From NCBI GenBank assembly GCA_003342895.1, contig PTFA01000055.1, positions 4,373,382 through 4,437,381 of the forward strand: a stretch of DNA of 64,000 nucleotides, read 5' to 3'. The notes under the pieces are model-generated. The model was not told the origin of the DNA. It ran no database searches and was given only the letters and a program-made list of their open reading frames with translations. This DNA is from Casuarius casuarius (taxonomy: Eukaryota > Chordata > Aves > Casuariiformes > Casuariidae). Below, in pieces: positions 28,501-43,500 of the stretch; position 1 is the stretch's first letter, and every line of letters begins with the position of its first letter. Position numbers and translations under genes: made by a program.

Positions 28501-31500
28501 TCTTCAAAGGCTGACTAAGGTGATTAAGGAACTGGAGCATCTCTCATATGAGGAAAGGCTGAGAGAGCTGGGCCTTTTCAGCCTGGAGAAGAGAAGGCTG
28601 AGGGGGGATCTTACCAATGCGTATAAGTACCTGAAGGGAGGGTGTCAAGAGGATGGGGCCAGACCCTTCTCAGTGGTGCCCAGCGACAGGGCAAGCAGCG
28701 TCGGGCACAAAGTGAAACACAGGAAGTTCCATCTGAACATGAGGAAAAACTTGTTTACTGTGAGGGTGACAGAGCACTGGAATAGGTTGCCCAGAGAGGT
28801 TGTGGAGCCTCTTTCCTTTGAGATATTCAAACGCCATCTGGACAGGGTCCTGGGCAACATGCCCTAGGTGATGCTGCTTGAGCAGGGGGGGTTGTGCTAG
28901 ATGATCTTTAAAGGTGCCTTCCAACCTCGACCATTTTGTGGTTCCTTGCATCTCTATCACTTGTGGTTCAGAGAGTTTACCTCAGATTAAATCTAGCTTG
29001 TTTCTGTGGGCTGAACATCTACATTATATGCATTTTGAAGTTCTCTGAAGTGGTGGGAGAGTGTTAGGTAAATGCTGCAGACTAGACTTTCATATTGCTG
29101 CGGAACATAATATCCCGTCAAGTTTTGAAATACTTTGGAAGTGGAGATTCTGGTTTAGTTTCATTCTGAAAAAAGGCAATTTGTCTGCACAAAAACAACT
29201 TTGAGAACCAAAACAGTGTGTGATAAATAGACAACAAAGGGATTCACTACATAACCACACTGTTGCTTTGAATCAAATTGCTACTGTAGACATAGTCTGA
29301 AAAATGTCGTAAAATCTGGGATGGCCACATCAAACTCAAGACATACAACTGTATCTTGAGACTGCCTTTACCTAGTCACCAGATGGTTGTCTCAAATCCC
29401 TGATTCTGGCTGTCATTGAATACTCCAGTTAGTAGAAGGAGAGCTAGGAACTTGGATATATTTCAGTGGAGTATAGGGAATCACTGGGGGAAATTTAAAA
29501 AGGGGTAGCAGCTGTCATGATATACAAAGGTGATTTTAACAGCTGTTTTGTCTTATTTTAGAACGGTCTGAAGAGTAGTAGCAAAAATAAGAGTTGCAAG
29601 GGTAGGACTGTTCTACTGGGTGAATGGAGAAAGGCTTGGCAGCTTGGAAAGGCAGGGAAGGAAAATGTAAAATTGAGTTGTTTACTGTGTGAGTCCAGTT
29701 GCATTAATTCTTTTGAGAGAGAGAAGATCAACTTTAAAAGACTCTACAGACTGTAAGAATAAGAAGTAAGTGATTTAGTAAAAGAAGGAAGGAATTGCTA
29801 CAAATAGAAAAATAGCTAAGAAAAATCTGTTACGAGTGCCAAGACAAGGCAAAAACCCTGAAAAAAGAACCATTTTTGCCAACAGAAATAGAAAAGAGTT
29901 TGTGAGCATCAGAATAGTTAATTTTCTCCAAATGTCAAAGTTCAGATGCAGTGGGACTGAAGATGTGTAGTATGATATTTATCAGGGACTTTTAAAGTGG
30001 GGGAAAAACTGTGATCTTCAAAATAAAGCCAAACTTTCAACACTGTGGTGGGGTAGACTTATTTGGAAGAAAACATGGTAGTATTTAAGGATATCCTACA
30101 AGTGAAACTTGACAAGACTACCTTACAAAAGTGATAACAGTGATTGAATAGTGCAACTGCATTGTGCTTGTCTTGAGAGGAATATCCAGCATAACTCATT
30201 AACTCTGAGATGACTCTTCAGTTGCCAGTCCTCGGTGCGATAGTCACTGGATGTGATAGAAGATGGGAGTAGACAGTCGAGTAACAGTGATTGATGACTC
30301 ATTTCAGTATCTCAGACAAGTATTTCACTAAACAGACTAGATTTATCTATGTAATGTATTTATTTTTCTTATCGTATAACATAACTGTCAAGGCATCACC
30401 ATAGCATTGCTACATGATGAATCGTTTTTTCTGTCTAACATAGAGTGATTCTTGAACCATTTTTATTTTTTTAATTACAACACAAATTTCTCATACAACT
30501 TATGCATTTATTACAACAGAATATATTTTATAGGAAATCAATGGTTACATTTTCCTTTTAAAAGGTTTATTTATAAAGACTTTTAACACCAATTTATTAA
30601 AAAAGGAAAAGTACAGGAAGATAAGAGGCACTAAGTGTTTAAGGTCTGGTATATATTTTTCATATTTTTTCAGGCCGGTTAATGGGCAGCTTGTTTTTCA
30701 AACCATATCTTTTCAGTATCTTCATTTGTACTGGCATTTATTGTGATGGTTGAGAGTTAAAATGAGTGCTCTATGAAATACATGAATAGGCAAGTTTTTC
30801 TAAGAACAGTAGATGAATAACAGAAAGGCAGTTTTCTTGGCATGATTATTTATCAGTGCTGAAAGTACTAAAACAAAGGACTCCAAGAAGTCAGTGAAGA
30901 ATGACCAATCACTAAAGTAGTCAATTCTTGTTGAGGTAATAGTCATCCTAGAAAAGGCTTGAGCTTTGTGGTTCCCTTTGGAGCAAAAGGGGAAACAGTA
31001 GACAGACATTAGACTTGGTTTGGAGCTGCAGCTTACCAGGAGTATCTGGAAAAAGCCTGGAGCGTTCTGTATCCGTTGTTTTTTTTTATGTTGCATAAAC
31101 CCTCGTGTTGCCGGATCCTGTGATGATCTGAGCTTTAATTCAAGAGCTGGCAAGCAAAGCATGTGTTTCAGTTAGCCAGATGAAAAAACAAGGTGAAGTC
31201 ATTGCAGGTAAACTTGGCTTGAATTATTCTTCAGAGTTTTAGTCTTTTAGTTTTATTTCAGCATGCTGGTGGATGAATTGCTGTATTTTTGGTGGTATTA
31301 AAATTGAATTGAAAGGAAAACTACATTTAAAATTGGTGACCAATTACTATTTTTATTGTAAGTACTATCTGAAAAGTTACATTACTAAATCTCAGTCCTA
31401 AAGTTTGTTGCTCTAATATTTGAATGTAAGCACTGACTTGCATGGAAACTTTTTCTTTATGTGGAATGCCCAGTTAGGTCCACATTTAGGTCCTGTATCT

Positions 31501-34500
31501 TGTCAATTGTTTTCCTCTACAAACCAGAAATGTACAAATAAGTAATAAGCCATATGAGAAAAAGATGATAATTGATCAATTGTGTGTAACATGTAGGATA
31601 TCCTAAATCTTATAGAATCCAGACTTTAATAGAAATATATAATTTTTTTAATGAAGGTTAGAAAAGCTTACAATTCTGTTGGGACTAAAACATTCCCATG
31701 TGGTTGTTTTTGTTGCTGTTTTTTTTTTTTTTTCCCGCATNNNNNNNNNNNNNNNNNNNNNNNNNNNNNNNNNNNNNNNNNNNNNNNNNNNNNNNAGTGT
31801 CATGTTATCTTTCAGTGTATGAGAACTGTAGAGTAATTTTACTATTGAGAAATAGTAAAAAAAAAAAAAATTTATGGTGAAGACTAGGTTATAAAACATT
31901 CCCAAAATGCTTATAGCATATATACTTGGATGGAAGGAAGAACATCTCATCTCCAAAGCATGTTTTCTGAGGTTAGAGCTACAGCTTGCTTTTGATTCTG
32001 AATGTTACCTTTCTCAATATATGAATATCTGAAGAAGAGCCAGAAACTGATTCTGATGGTATGAAGCATTTGTGAATGGTATATCAAGTGTTGCAGATAT
32101 CACAGGTTGCAAGCTAGTTTTTTCAAGTATAGGTTAAAAGTTAATAAACACGTTTTAATTATACATGGCTAATTCTAAGACATTAAGGAAACTTAGAATT
32201 TGAATGAATTAATGAAGATGAAGCCAAATTAAGTGACTTAATTATTTTGGTTATGAAAACAAGAGTATCTAGGAAGTGTTGTATCTCATATGAAGTATCC
32301 ATTGGATGTGAGAGTGTGTGTGTGCGTGTGTGTGTGTGTGTATATATATAACTATATATGTATAGAAATAGATAATAGTTGACAATATTAGATTTGTCCA
32401 GATGGTGGCACCATTGCCACAGAAATGGTGTATTAGCCATTGCTTACTGAATATGCCTTTCAGTTGAGACTTCATAACAAAGAAATGGAACTCTAAAATA
32501 ATTGTGTGTATGTGTATTTGTACAGAAATAAAACTTGCATTGCAGACTGCCAGCTTCTAGAACAGTAATTCTGGAATGACAAAATAGCTTCTCAGTCTGA
32601 GTGATACATTATGCAGAAAAGCAATTACACTGTGAAGAGTGTAGATTATCAAAGCATTAATATTTGAAAAACATTGTTTGGGTGCAGTGATATGTTTTTT
32701 CCTTCAGCTGCCAAAAATGAATTGACAGCAGGCATGATATGTTAATCTCACTGACTTGAAAACCATGAATAGCAATAAGTAGTCATATGGACAAGCAGTG
32801 ACTTGCATGTTATCTGTTGCTAGGGTTGGGTTTGATCTTTGGTGTGTACTGCACATTGATATTAAACTGAGTTGCTGATCTTGTTGAATTTTTCCTGCCA
32901 CTATTAAGCTATATATGCTGCGCATTTGTACCTTTAATTATTTTACCTTTATTAAAGAAACGGTAAACTTAGGTTAAATAAATGTATTTAATAGCTGGAA
33001 AATTCTTAGTTGACTCCATTTTTCTGGTGCAAAAGGAGAAAAAAATTGGTCATTAATATAGGTAGGAAAGAACAAATCGCCTACTTTGGATAAAGCTTTA
33101 GTGTTTGAAATTGTATTACCAAACTAAAGAACAAATTTAACTTACATCATAGACTTGAACTGTGTCTGTAGCTGGCAGAAACAGTTTTTTAAGATGTCTG
33201 TACAATTAGTTTCAGCTATTAATTGTATGAATTTGGATTAACAAGGTCATAAATACTGTCCAAATGCTCTGCAAATTGTGATTGTTATATATCAAAATTG
33301 TGATTGTTATATATATCTTCGATGTCCACTTTTGTTTGTAGCTTATTTGGCATAATCTTTTTCAGAAACGTTTTCTTACTGTAAAATAAGACTAGGAATA
33401 AAACTAAAACATTAAAAAATGGAGGGGCTACATTATTATTTTAGAAAAGGAATAGGTAGAATAAGAAGAGTAAAGAGCTGAACAAGAGAGTGCAGTTGGG
33501 AAATCTTAGTGAAAGAGAGGTTAATAAAAGGAACTGAGGAAGGTTGGCACGCTACCCTGTGGGCCACTTTAACCTTTTCAGTTTGTCCTGAAGAATAGAG
33601 GAGGCGGTAAGGAATTTTGACTTCTGCTTTTTACAATAAGTTTTTGTGTGTGTTTCTTTTTAATATATATTTTTATAGGGGTGTGTGTGTGTGTATATAC
33701 ACACACATGCACACGCGCACACACACACGCGTGCGCACACACACACACACACACAGATAAAAAATATATATCATTAAAATACCAAATAAAGTTTCTGTCA
33801 TAAGAGGCTTGGTAGTTTTAAGCTCAGATTTAGAGAGATAAGAACTGCTTTGCTTTGAGGAAAGGGAAGAATGATTTCATGCTCTGCCTCTTGGTACAGG
33901 AGTTGCACAGAAAGGAGCATGACTTAGAAAGGATCATGACAGAGGAATTAGATGAAATAGAGAAGTCCGATCTTAATTTCCAGGTGTTCATTGTTTATGG
34001 CCATATGCATGTGAAGTGCACGATGTAATAATTTTCTTCCTTCTTGAAGTGAAGGACTAAGTTAAAGTTAACTTCCTCAGTTTAGAAGATCTGGAAGCAC
34101 CATCAAAAGGAACTGCAGCCAGTATGAAATTTGCTTCCAGGCAGAAAGGTCAAAGAAATCATGAATTTGGCAGATTTCTGGAGCTGGTGATCAATGCTGT
34201 AAGGAATGAATGTATCAGAAGCTTTGGAGTTCATGAAGAACATAGGCCTATTGACATTTTGTACCTCTAAGAGGGATATTGAATTTGGGGTGGGGAGTGG
34301 AGGGAGTTGGTCCACTGAACTGCCAGCCAGAAAAGTAGAATGCAAAGTTGTATAGCAGTAGGCAGCAGGATGACCACAGCAGAGCCTGAGGAGCACTCTG
34401 AAAATGCAGCCAACAACAAATTTAAATGTGGTGGAACTAATGCCCTTGAAAGGGGTCATATCCATTCACTGGTGTCCAGAGAAAAAGAGAGAATAGGTGC

Positions 34501-37500
34501 CAGTGAAAATGGCATCATCTTGGCCAAAGTGTATTTGATTGTTATGGCTGGTAGAGAGAATGGAGGAGCACAAATACATAAGGGTCCGTTGCTTGCATAT
34601 AATCAGTATTTTTATAGTGATGTTGTCTAGAAGCATACTGGAAGAAAAATGCCTGTTTGGCAAATAGGTGCCTCTAAATCTACTAGCCTGTTTATATTGG
34701 CTTGAATTTTATTTCAGTCTTGCAGCAGAAATCTCTTAATGTAGAGTTTTCAAACAACATGGTTTTCTAAGCAACTTTGACTTCCCGTGTCCTCTATAGT
34801 AGGTATTTATTCCCATCAGTCATTTATTTGCTTCTCTGAAAGAAGAGGGCAAAAAGGTCCAGGGCATAAATTGCGGCTTCTCTCCCAGTGCCATGGAATA
34901 ATTGTTTCTTTTCCACTGAGGAATCTTAAATTAAGATGATCTAATGAGGCAGCTTGGAATAATAGCAAGAACACCACTAGTGCTTTCCAGCCTGCCCACC
35001 CAGTTCTGCCCACTCCTTTCTCACCCTTATCGGTATACAGTATTTACGTTTATCCATTTTTTTTGTTTGTTTAGTGCAAATCAGTAACTGAACAGCATGG
35101 TCAAGAATCTTCAGATTTGACAGTGGCAACAGGAAGGCCCTATGTAGGGAAGAAATTAAATATAAATCCCTTGAGATTAATTGCTACTTCATGTTTTGTT
35201 GTGTAGCAAATTAAATGCTTCCTGCCTCCCATTTGGACAGGATTATTATTTATCTTGTTTTGCTTTATGGATCAGGGAGCAGCACCCCAAAGGCTCATAG
35301 CAGCCAAGGCAAGGTTCCTCCTGAATGAGGAGGAGAAATAAGCTATGGAAAGACCTGGTGGAATGCATACAGTTAAGGTTCAGAGTTCTCCTGCAGCTAT
35401 GAATCTCTCTCACAGAACCATCGATTAAAGCTGTAAATGAAGAGTGGTTACACAAAAAGACAATGTTTGTGGCCAGGCATACCCTTACTCCTTGTTATTC
35501 TATGCCAGCATCACAAAATAATGACAGGTGCCCTGTTCATTTCAACTTCCTGTACATGTATACCTATATGTTGATTTACAGTAGCTGGACTGCTAGTGAT
35601 CACTGTTTTAAAGTTAACTGTTTAAAGCAACAAAACTTCTGGCACTGTTCAAGCCAGTTACTGTGTGTGTAGGGAGGGAACAAGAGAGCTTCAACCAGTA
35701 ACAGCTCCCACCTCAGTGACAGCTCTGCCCTGGCTGGTGATCTGGCTTTAAACTGGCTTTCATGAACTGTGATTCCCTTTGTACGTCTCTAAGCTTTGCT
35801 AGTATACTTATGTTGTATATAGTAGGCTTACTGTATGTATGCATATATACATATATTCTGTATGAACAGTAGTTATCAAAATATGTTGTAGTAATATGTT
35901 TTCATTGCGAATTATTAAAGTACAGAAGCAATCAGCACTGTTAGTATGAATTACTGTCTCAAGATCAAAAAAAGGCTCTGCACTGAGTTTTACCACATAG
36001 TTGCATGGCTATAGATATTATTAGTTCACCATGGGAGTCATCACAAACAATTTTTTGATTGTTTGGTTTCTTTTGCAAAAGCCCATATTGTAATACCCAA
36101 GGGAAGATGGAGATATCTAAGATACTCTGTTGTAGATGTCCACTTCTAAAGAATGATCTTATTTTTCACCCTGGAGGCATGCTGCTATGAAAATCTTATT
36201 GTAACGGATCATGGACTTTACTATGAAGAACAGTAGGAAGACACAGCTGCGTTTATCTGAATTTACTTCCCCCACTCCCAGCCCCTCTTCCAGATAAGGA
36301 GAAGAATGAATCAGATGGATGGATGAAGATGGAAACTGATTGTCACAGATTTGTGTTAGTTGCTGTTTGGTAGAATTTATCAGTCTGTTCTGATGGGAAA
36401 ACTTATTTCGCATGCTTCCCCCCCGCCCCGGCCCACAAACACTTTTAAAATCATCTGTAACTTCAAAAAGTTGGTTTGAATCGTCTTGGCTTGAAAGTTT
36501 GGAGTATCGAGAAGTTCGTGTTTATTAATTGTTTCAGACTCTGCTTACCAATATCTATGTACTTTTCCTTACCATGCAAACTGAATATAGTTAGTAAACT
36601 CTGGCTTGCAGCAGGCTTTTACAGCTGGGTCACTAGACTCCTTTAAAGAAGATGTAATAGAAACGCTAACACAATGTTGCATTACCTCTGGTAATCAAGA
36701 CAAAGTACCTGGTGATTAAAATACATCTCCTTGCAAACTCTGACCTCTTCTGAGCTGAAGGGGATTGTGTTCCCTTGCTCAAGTGTTCTTGAATCCCTGT
36801 AGACGTATTACCCTGGGTTCAAAGAGGAAATCCTGCAGAGAGGAAATCCTTCTGTAGTAGGAAGATATGCCATAACTTGAACGAGGAGTGTAACTAAGTA
36901 AACGTAAATGGAGAATTAAATGGAAACAAATTGTGTGAGCCAGAAGAAAAGAAATTGTTAATTATAATAGTACGCACAGTGAAAGCCAAAGGCAAATTCC
37001 ATGTGGTGCTTTGTTCTGCTCGGATGAGTAAAGTGCAAATCCTCTTCATGGATGAGTGAGGAGAGGGAATAAATCTTGTATCAACTTTGCTTTTAAATTT
37101 TTTTGTTGAGTTGGCAGGCATGGCCTGAAACCAAGTGTGGCTTTGGTAGCTGGTTTCCTGGCTAGTTAGACAGAATAGGCATATTAAATAGTCCAGACAA
37201 AATACTGTCAGGCATTAATTAATGAGCTACCAGCTCAATATATTCTGCATATTGATCAGGTGTGGATTTATGTGCTAAGTGGGTTATAGACATCCTTACT
37301 GTTACAATGATGCCACTCAGTGTAATCCAATGGGAGTGATGTTTCTTGGTCAGTGTTTCTATCAGCCCTGTTTACTTTATCTGTCTCTTTGTATATCTCT
37401 AAGTTGAAAAAAGGTTAGGGAATCTCAAATATTTCATTTCTTTCTTACTGCAAATTCATTTTCTGTAGAAAACTGTTTTGTTTCTTTCATATCCTACCAA

Positions 37501-40500
37501 AAAATCCTAAAAAGAGATGCATCTCTGCTGAAACTGAAAGAGGCAGAAGAACTATATTAGGAAAAAATGAAGTTCAGTTACTGCAGTTACAGTTACTGGA
37601 GAAATATGTTTGCCTATGTACAGTTATTTCAAGTTATCGACCTTATAAAGGAAAACTCTCCTATAAAACTACTTCAAAATTTGCTTTAGTCATGGGCAAA
37701 GAACAACAGCTATCGCTGTAATTTTCTAGTACCTTTCTGGCTACTGCAGCAGCATTTCTCCCATCCATGTAGTTTAAATTTTATTACAAGTTTTGCTCTT
37801 TTTATTGGTAAGCATATAATGCTTATGAGTCGTAAGCCATGATCTTGTGCCTTTGAGTGTATGATGGGTAGTTGAGATAGAAAGATAGTTTTTATCCACA
37901 AAGCATTTGATACATAAGAGAAGGAACTCTGGATAAATATGGACAGTAATGATCAGCCTGATTAGTAAAGACTTAATCCATCTGCAGCTTGACTGAAATT
38001 TTTGGGTTTGTTTCATTTACATTTTGTGGTAAGGGAGAAGGTAAAGGAAGACTTTGAAATTACTTTGTGGATATTCATGGAGGTTGCCTGTCTATTCAGG
38101 GAATATGAAAATAAATATGGGTTGGCTGATACAGCCAGTTCGTGATGGGAATCTGCCTAGCTCAGGCTGTAGAAAGACATTTAAGAAAGGGAGAGCTTGC
38201 AGTGGTGTTTGAAAACAGAGTAGCTTGTAGCTGAAGTGAAATATGGTAGAGATCCTGTGAAGGGTCTAAAGACAGAGTTGACATGCTCACAGTTTGATTA
38301 GAAAAGCAATCTTTGCAGTGGTGTTATAAATTCATGAGTGGAGTAGGATTGCCAAGTCAAGAGAAAACAATGTTGTAGTAGTTGAGCCTGGATGACAGTT
38401 TTAGTATTGTGGAAAATGAGGAAAGTTTTATTGAAAAAAGTCTTATGCAGAAAGAACCTGTAAGTTTGAGATATATCCTGAACACAGAGACAAGAGAGCT
38501 CCAATTGTAAAATAATGCCAGTAAGTAAAAAGCAGAGCGATGGCATATTTTGTAGTGATTGGAAGGGAAGGAAGGAGAGTAAGACCCGTTTTGGACATGT
38601 TGATTTTAATATAAAGATCAGTCTATTTGGAAGTGACAGAGATCTTAAGGCAGAAGCAGGTAGGTCTCAGAGCTCTTAAAATAACTTTTATTTGTGCATG
38701 AGATAAGCAAACCCTGATAGTAAACTTGAAGCAGTTGCGGAAGAATGCTTAGCAGTAATTTGCATCAGAAACAAGTGGTGAGAGAGGTTGTCATGAAGCT
38801 GTGGCATTTTGTACTACACAGTGTTTGTGAGAGGGTTTGTGTTATGAAGATGGCAGTGCATCCAGAGACAAAGTGCCGAAAGAGAAAGGGGGACCAAGAA
38901 CAGAGCCAGTGCCATGAGACAGTAGCCTAAGAAAAATATTGCAAAATAGTTATCGGTTATGTATTTGAGAGAAGCTGTTGGAACAATTGCCACAAAACCT
39001 GTAGTGTGCTGGAGCTTTCTAGCTCATCTTGCTGTTCAAAATGCTGATGTGACAGAAAAAAATGGAAGCTAGTGAAGTAGCATAGGAGAGAAAATGTAAC
39101 TACAGCAAGAAAGAGTATTTTTTTTTCTTTTCCGTGCAGTATTGTTGACAGACCATAGAGGGAGTATCATTAAAGAGCAAACAAGAATACATTAGAAATA
39201 AGGGAGAGATGACAAAGATTTGGATCAAATCAGGGATTTTACTTAATAATGGGTATAGCTAGAAAGAAGTGAATTTATAGAGAGATGGGCAGAAAAAGCA
39301 AGAGCTTAAATGTGGATTAGCGAAACATCTTTAGGATTCAGTCCCTTTGTAACTGCTTTTTTAGGCAATACAACAATTTGGAGGGGGGGAAGAGAACAGA
39401 AATGTATATGCACTTAAGACTTAGTCTTATCTTGCAGTGTGTGTTGTTTTTTTTTTTCCCTCCACCAAATATGAAATGTGTATTTTTTTCATACTAGTAC
39501 ACTGTGCATCAATGTCTATTGTTTCTTCAACATTTAGTTTGAAATACTGTTTAGTTTGAAATGTATAATGTTATATAATGTCAGTGTAATCTTTGCAGCA
39601 TTCAGTTCATTGTTTTTTGGGGTGTTGCACCTGCTGCTTAGAGAGTAGCTTTCAGCTTCGTTTGAATTATATTTTAAATATTGGTCAGGTTAAAAAATGA
39701 AAAATTCCATCTGTTCAATTGTCATGCAGAAGAATATTTTATCTCTGAAGCACATTATCACATCTAAAATTGACAGCATAGTCTGTGGGTTTTTTGTTTT
39801 TGTTTGTCCCGCTTCCCCCGGCTTCTGTTGGTACAGTTATGATTAAAAAGAAAGAATTCTGTACTAAAAAATGAACCTGTCTCAAATAATGAGATTTTTT
39901 TCCTGTCACTTCTGTGGTGTTGCAATGGCCAGTAAAGTTATAAGTATGCAGTATTCACTAGGTTTGCACTTATTTACCCCTCACATTTCCAAACTGTGAA
40001 GAGTATAGCAATCACTGTGTTTAATTTTAGTAACAATTCACAAGTAGCAATAACACTTTACCCTTTATGAGTTCTCTGCTCATCTGTAGCAGGCATTCCA
40101 CTAAATGGCTGTATGTGCTCCTTTTTCTCAGGGTAGCTTCCCAAGGCATGTTGAATGGCTTTCTTTCTGTCATGCTAAAGAAGCTCACGGGTGATGAACC
40201 AATGCTTCTCTGAGTTTAAAAAAAAAAAAAAAAAAAATCAGAACAAAGGTTCTAATCTACTGAACATTGCTTCACTGTGAGCCTTTTCAAAACAGATCCA
40301 AATTTATTTCCATAGAGCAACTGGCAAACTGGAACTTTTATCTTATGTTAATTTACTTAAAGTTGTCTCAGGTTAAATCATATCACTATTTAATATTTTT
40401 AAAGTCCTAGCACTTAAAAAGACAGTATTATCTAGAAATCTTATGTAATAGAAGATCTCCATACTGTTGAGTGACATAGAAACTGGTAATAAGGGACGAT

Positions 40501-43500
40501 TTCTATCAAGTGTTGACAGTCTACACAAGTAAGGCAGCACACAGTTGGAATAAAGCTGCCACTGGCATTACAGAGTTCTAATTCATTTTGTAATTCAAGG
40601 AGTGGGGGTATGGAGATACTGAGATGTGTTTCTGTAATGTACTGGGCAACTTTAGCTATTTTTTCTGAAATTCTGTGGGAGGAGGTTCAAGAATGCATTG
40701 AGTGTGTTTGAATGCATTGAGTATATTGAGTCCAGCTAGACAAATTAAACCGTGGGGGAGAAAATAGATACTAAGATGAAGAAAGAGCCAAGTAAAAATG
40801 GTGACAGTGCTAATTAGCAAAGAAACAGTGAGAAAGGTGACTAAAGTGTAAAGAGAATATGGAGTTGTCTCAGAAGAGAAGATGTTATTGGATATGTCTG
40901 AAGATTGGCCTAAGTGGGGATGAGTAATAAATTGCTGAAGATGAATGAGACCTAAAACAGTACTTAAAGATCAGCATAGAGGAAAAAATCTGCAACTTGT
41001 TATAAAAATGAAATATGAGAAAATACAAAATGTATTTAAAATACAGAAGAGGAACTGCCCATTGGGATACTGGGACTAATTTTTCGAATATGGGAAATAT
41101 TAAAGACTTAACAATGCATTTGCAACTGACAAGAAGTGAAACAGTGGACTAAAAGGAAAGTAATCAGTAGCTTCTTCCATATCAATATTGATAAGTATCT
41201 AGATAGCATACCTAACAGGTGTTTAATAGGTGCTAAAGAAAACAAAATGGGGAAAAAATGATTAGAAAACAGAGTAAGTAATTATAAGCATATGGGGACC
41301 TCAAAGTAATGAGGGATAATTGCATATTACATTCAGAATAGGAATAAAATATGTATTTACACACATGCACACATATATATGGCTTTTTAGCCAAGTTTGC
41401 CATTCTCAGTAGACACTATTGCTATGACAGTGACATTGTATGTCAACAGTTATTCTTTTCTTATAGAAGGATGTCAAATGATTGGTTTAATTTATAGCTA
41501 TAATGTTCACTTATATGTATGAATGTCTTTTACATAACTTACAATTGTCTTGACTTTGCAAATTTTTTTAAGAACATTGCAGAATTAATTGTTCCTTTTA
41601 CTGTTTGAAAAAATGTTTTGTCCAATGGACATGTAAGTCATGTCTGATATTTAAGTTATGACTCTGTATCACCATCTGTGGAATATCCTAATGTGAAATA
41701 TATTAATATAACTTCCCTTTCGACTGCCAACTTCCTTCTTGGACTTGTAAGTTAAAAAACAAAAAAGAGAGAGGTCTTGTCTCTCTCTCTTCTGCTAATC
41801 ATAAGATATGGGAAGGACTGGATGAAGGAAACAGTATTTAAGGAAGTCCCACAACTCTGTTTTCATTTTCAGTGCTCCCCTTTCTATACTTTTTTATCAA
41901 GCAAATTGGGCAGTACTCTGCTGGGCCTGCTGTTTGTGAGGTGAGTTACAGCAGCGATTAAATTTAGAGAGCCTCTAGCAGCTATGTGTGTATTGCTGGC
42001 TACCAAATTCTTTATGACCCAGACACTCCAGGGATGCAAATTCATGTAGAGGTGAGATGCTTCGTCATCTGAAGCACCTGTGAGATAGTTCTTTTTTTAT
42101 TTAGAGGAAATGTGACATTAACAGAAAGGTGTTTGGGCTAACTTTTGAGGAGTAAGTGAAAAAAAGATGAATTTATGAAACAGCCATAAGAACTTGCACT
42201 ACTTTTAGGATGGCCTAGGAATCTGGATGTCAATATTAATGAGCACAGAAGACTAGATTTTGATGGCAAATATCTAAAAGGTTTAATGCTCTTTTTCCTC
42301 CTGTTGCATCAAAGCTGTACAGAATTTTGCTATATCTTGCACATAGCCTATTTAAAAAGATTTTTTTTATGACTGTAAATCTCATTGTTGCTCATCTTAT
42401 TGATGCAGAATAGTTGAAAGCAAGACTTAAACATGCAAGATCATAGAAAAAGGATGTGTGCCTGATCATACACTAGCTAGGATGGCCTCACTCCTGATGA
42501 GGCTTTCAAGGCTATCATAAATAATAATAAAATTGAATATCATTGAGTAAGATGATTCATATGATTTTGCGAAGGGTGCCAAAATTCTCAAACACAAGTT
42601 TTAACAGGAATATGCACACAAATTAGTATTATATCAAAAAAAAATGTTTAGAGATTGTGGACTGACTATGTTTTGTTTTAAAAGGTAAACCTTGTGTATA
42701 TTGGGGGTGGTACAATATTACATATAGTTGACATTATTCAAGCAATGCTTATAAAATACTAAAAAAGTTTCAGTTATGCCTGAATAAATAAGCATAAATA
42801 AGCATTTCCATCTGCTTTTTAATTTCACTAGGTCTTTATTTGGTTAATAGGACAATTTTTCTCTAAGGGTCTAGCAGGTAGTGGGAGCTCTCAGATTCTG
42901 TTTTCTCCTCCCCCACTGGCAAAAGAAGAAGAAAGTCAGGATGAAAAGGCCATTGAAACAGATAGGGACAAGAAAATGCAAGCACTTAGGAACCAAGCTC
43001 TCTGGAAGGATAGATGTTTTCCCAGATCCTGATGTCAGTTCTTTTCTCTGCTATTGCTGCTGTCCAAGTACTTACCTGCAAGCTCTTCCTGAGAGAATTC
43101 AAGTGCAAGAATATCCTATTAGAAAACTTGCTATTGTTGCAGTATCAGTCTTTGCTTGCTGTGTATCATTCTGATGTTTCCCTGTTAACATGCCACAAAC
43201 AATGAAGAACTATTACCAACTTTAATGAAAGTTAATGTTCCCACATGCCCAAAGGCATGTCTTTTACGCCATATGGAAAAGTATGTGGCAATCCTGTAAA
43301 TACTGTAATTTTAACCACTGTATTTTTCTTTTCTATTTTAAAAACTATTAATTACATTGTAAAGCTTTTAAACTTCATGTCAATTTTAATTTTCAGAGTC
43401 TTATGAGTGGAACAACTTCCTTACTTTTATGTAGAGATCATCATAGTACAAAACACCTTTGAGAAAGTAATTGATAATTACAGAAACACAATGAGCAAAA

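Larger units (their letters stand above)
31796..38090 (+). other. NDUFAF2 intron 1 after the gap
   Basis: AT-rich intron with microsatellites at 32312-32360 and 33680-33756 and a short tandem at 33273-33317. The part at 33850-34460 has several weak open frames and a composition like old transposon debris, unassigned. No coding similarity. Confidence 0.65.

Noticed and set aside
40060..40240. A20 run at 40218 as the tail of a processed retrocopy
   Set aside because: No upstream coding similarity and no clear target-site duplication; an ordinary A-run is enough.
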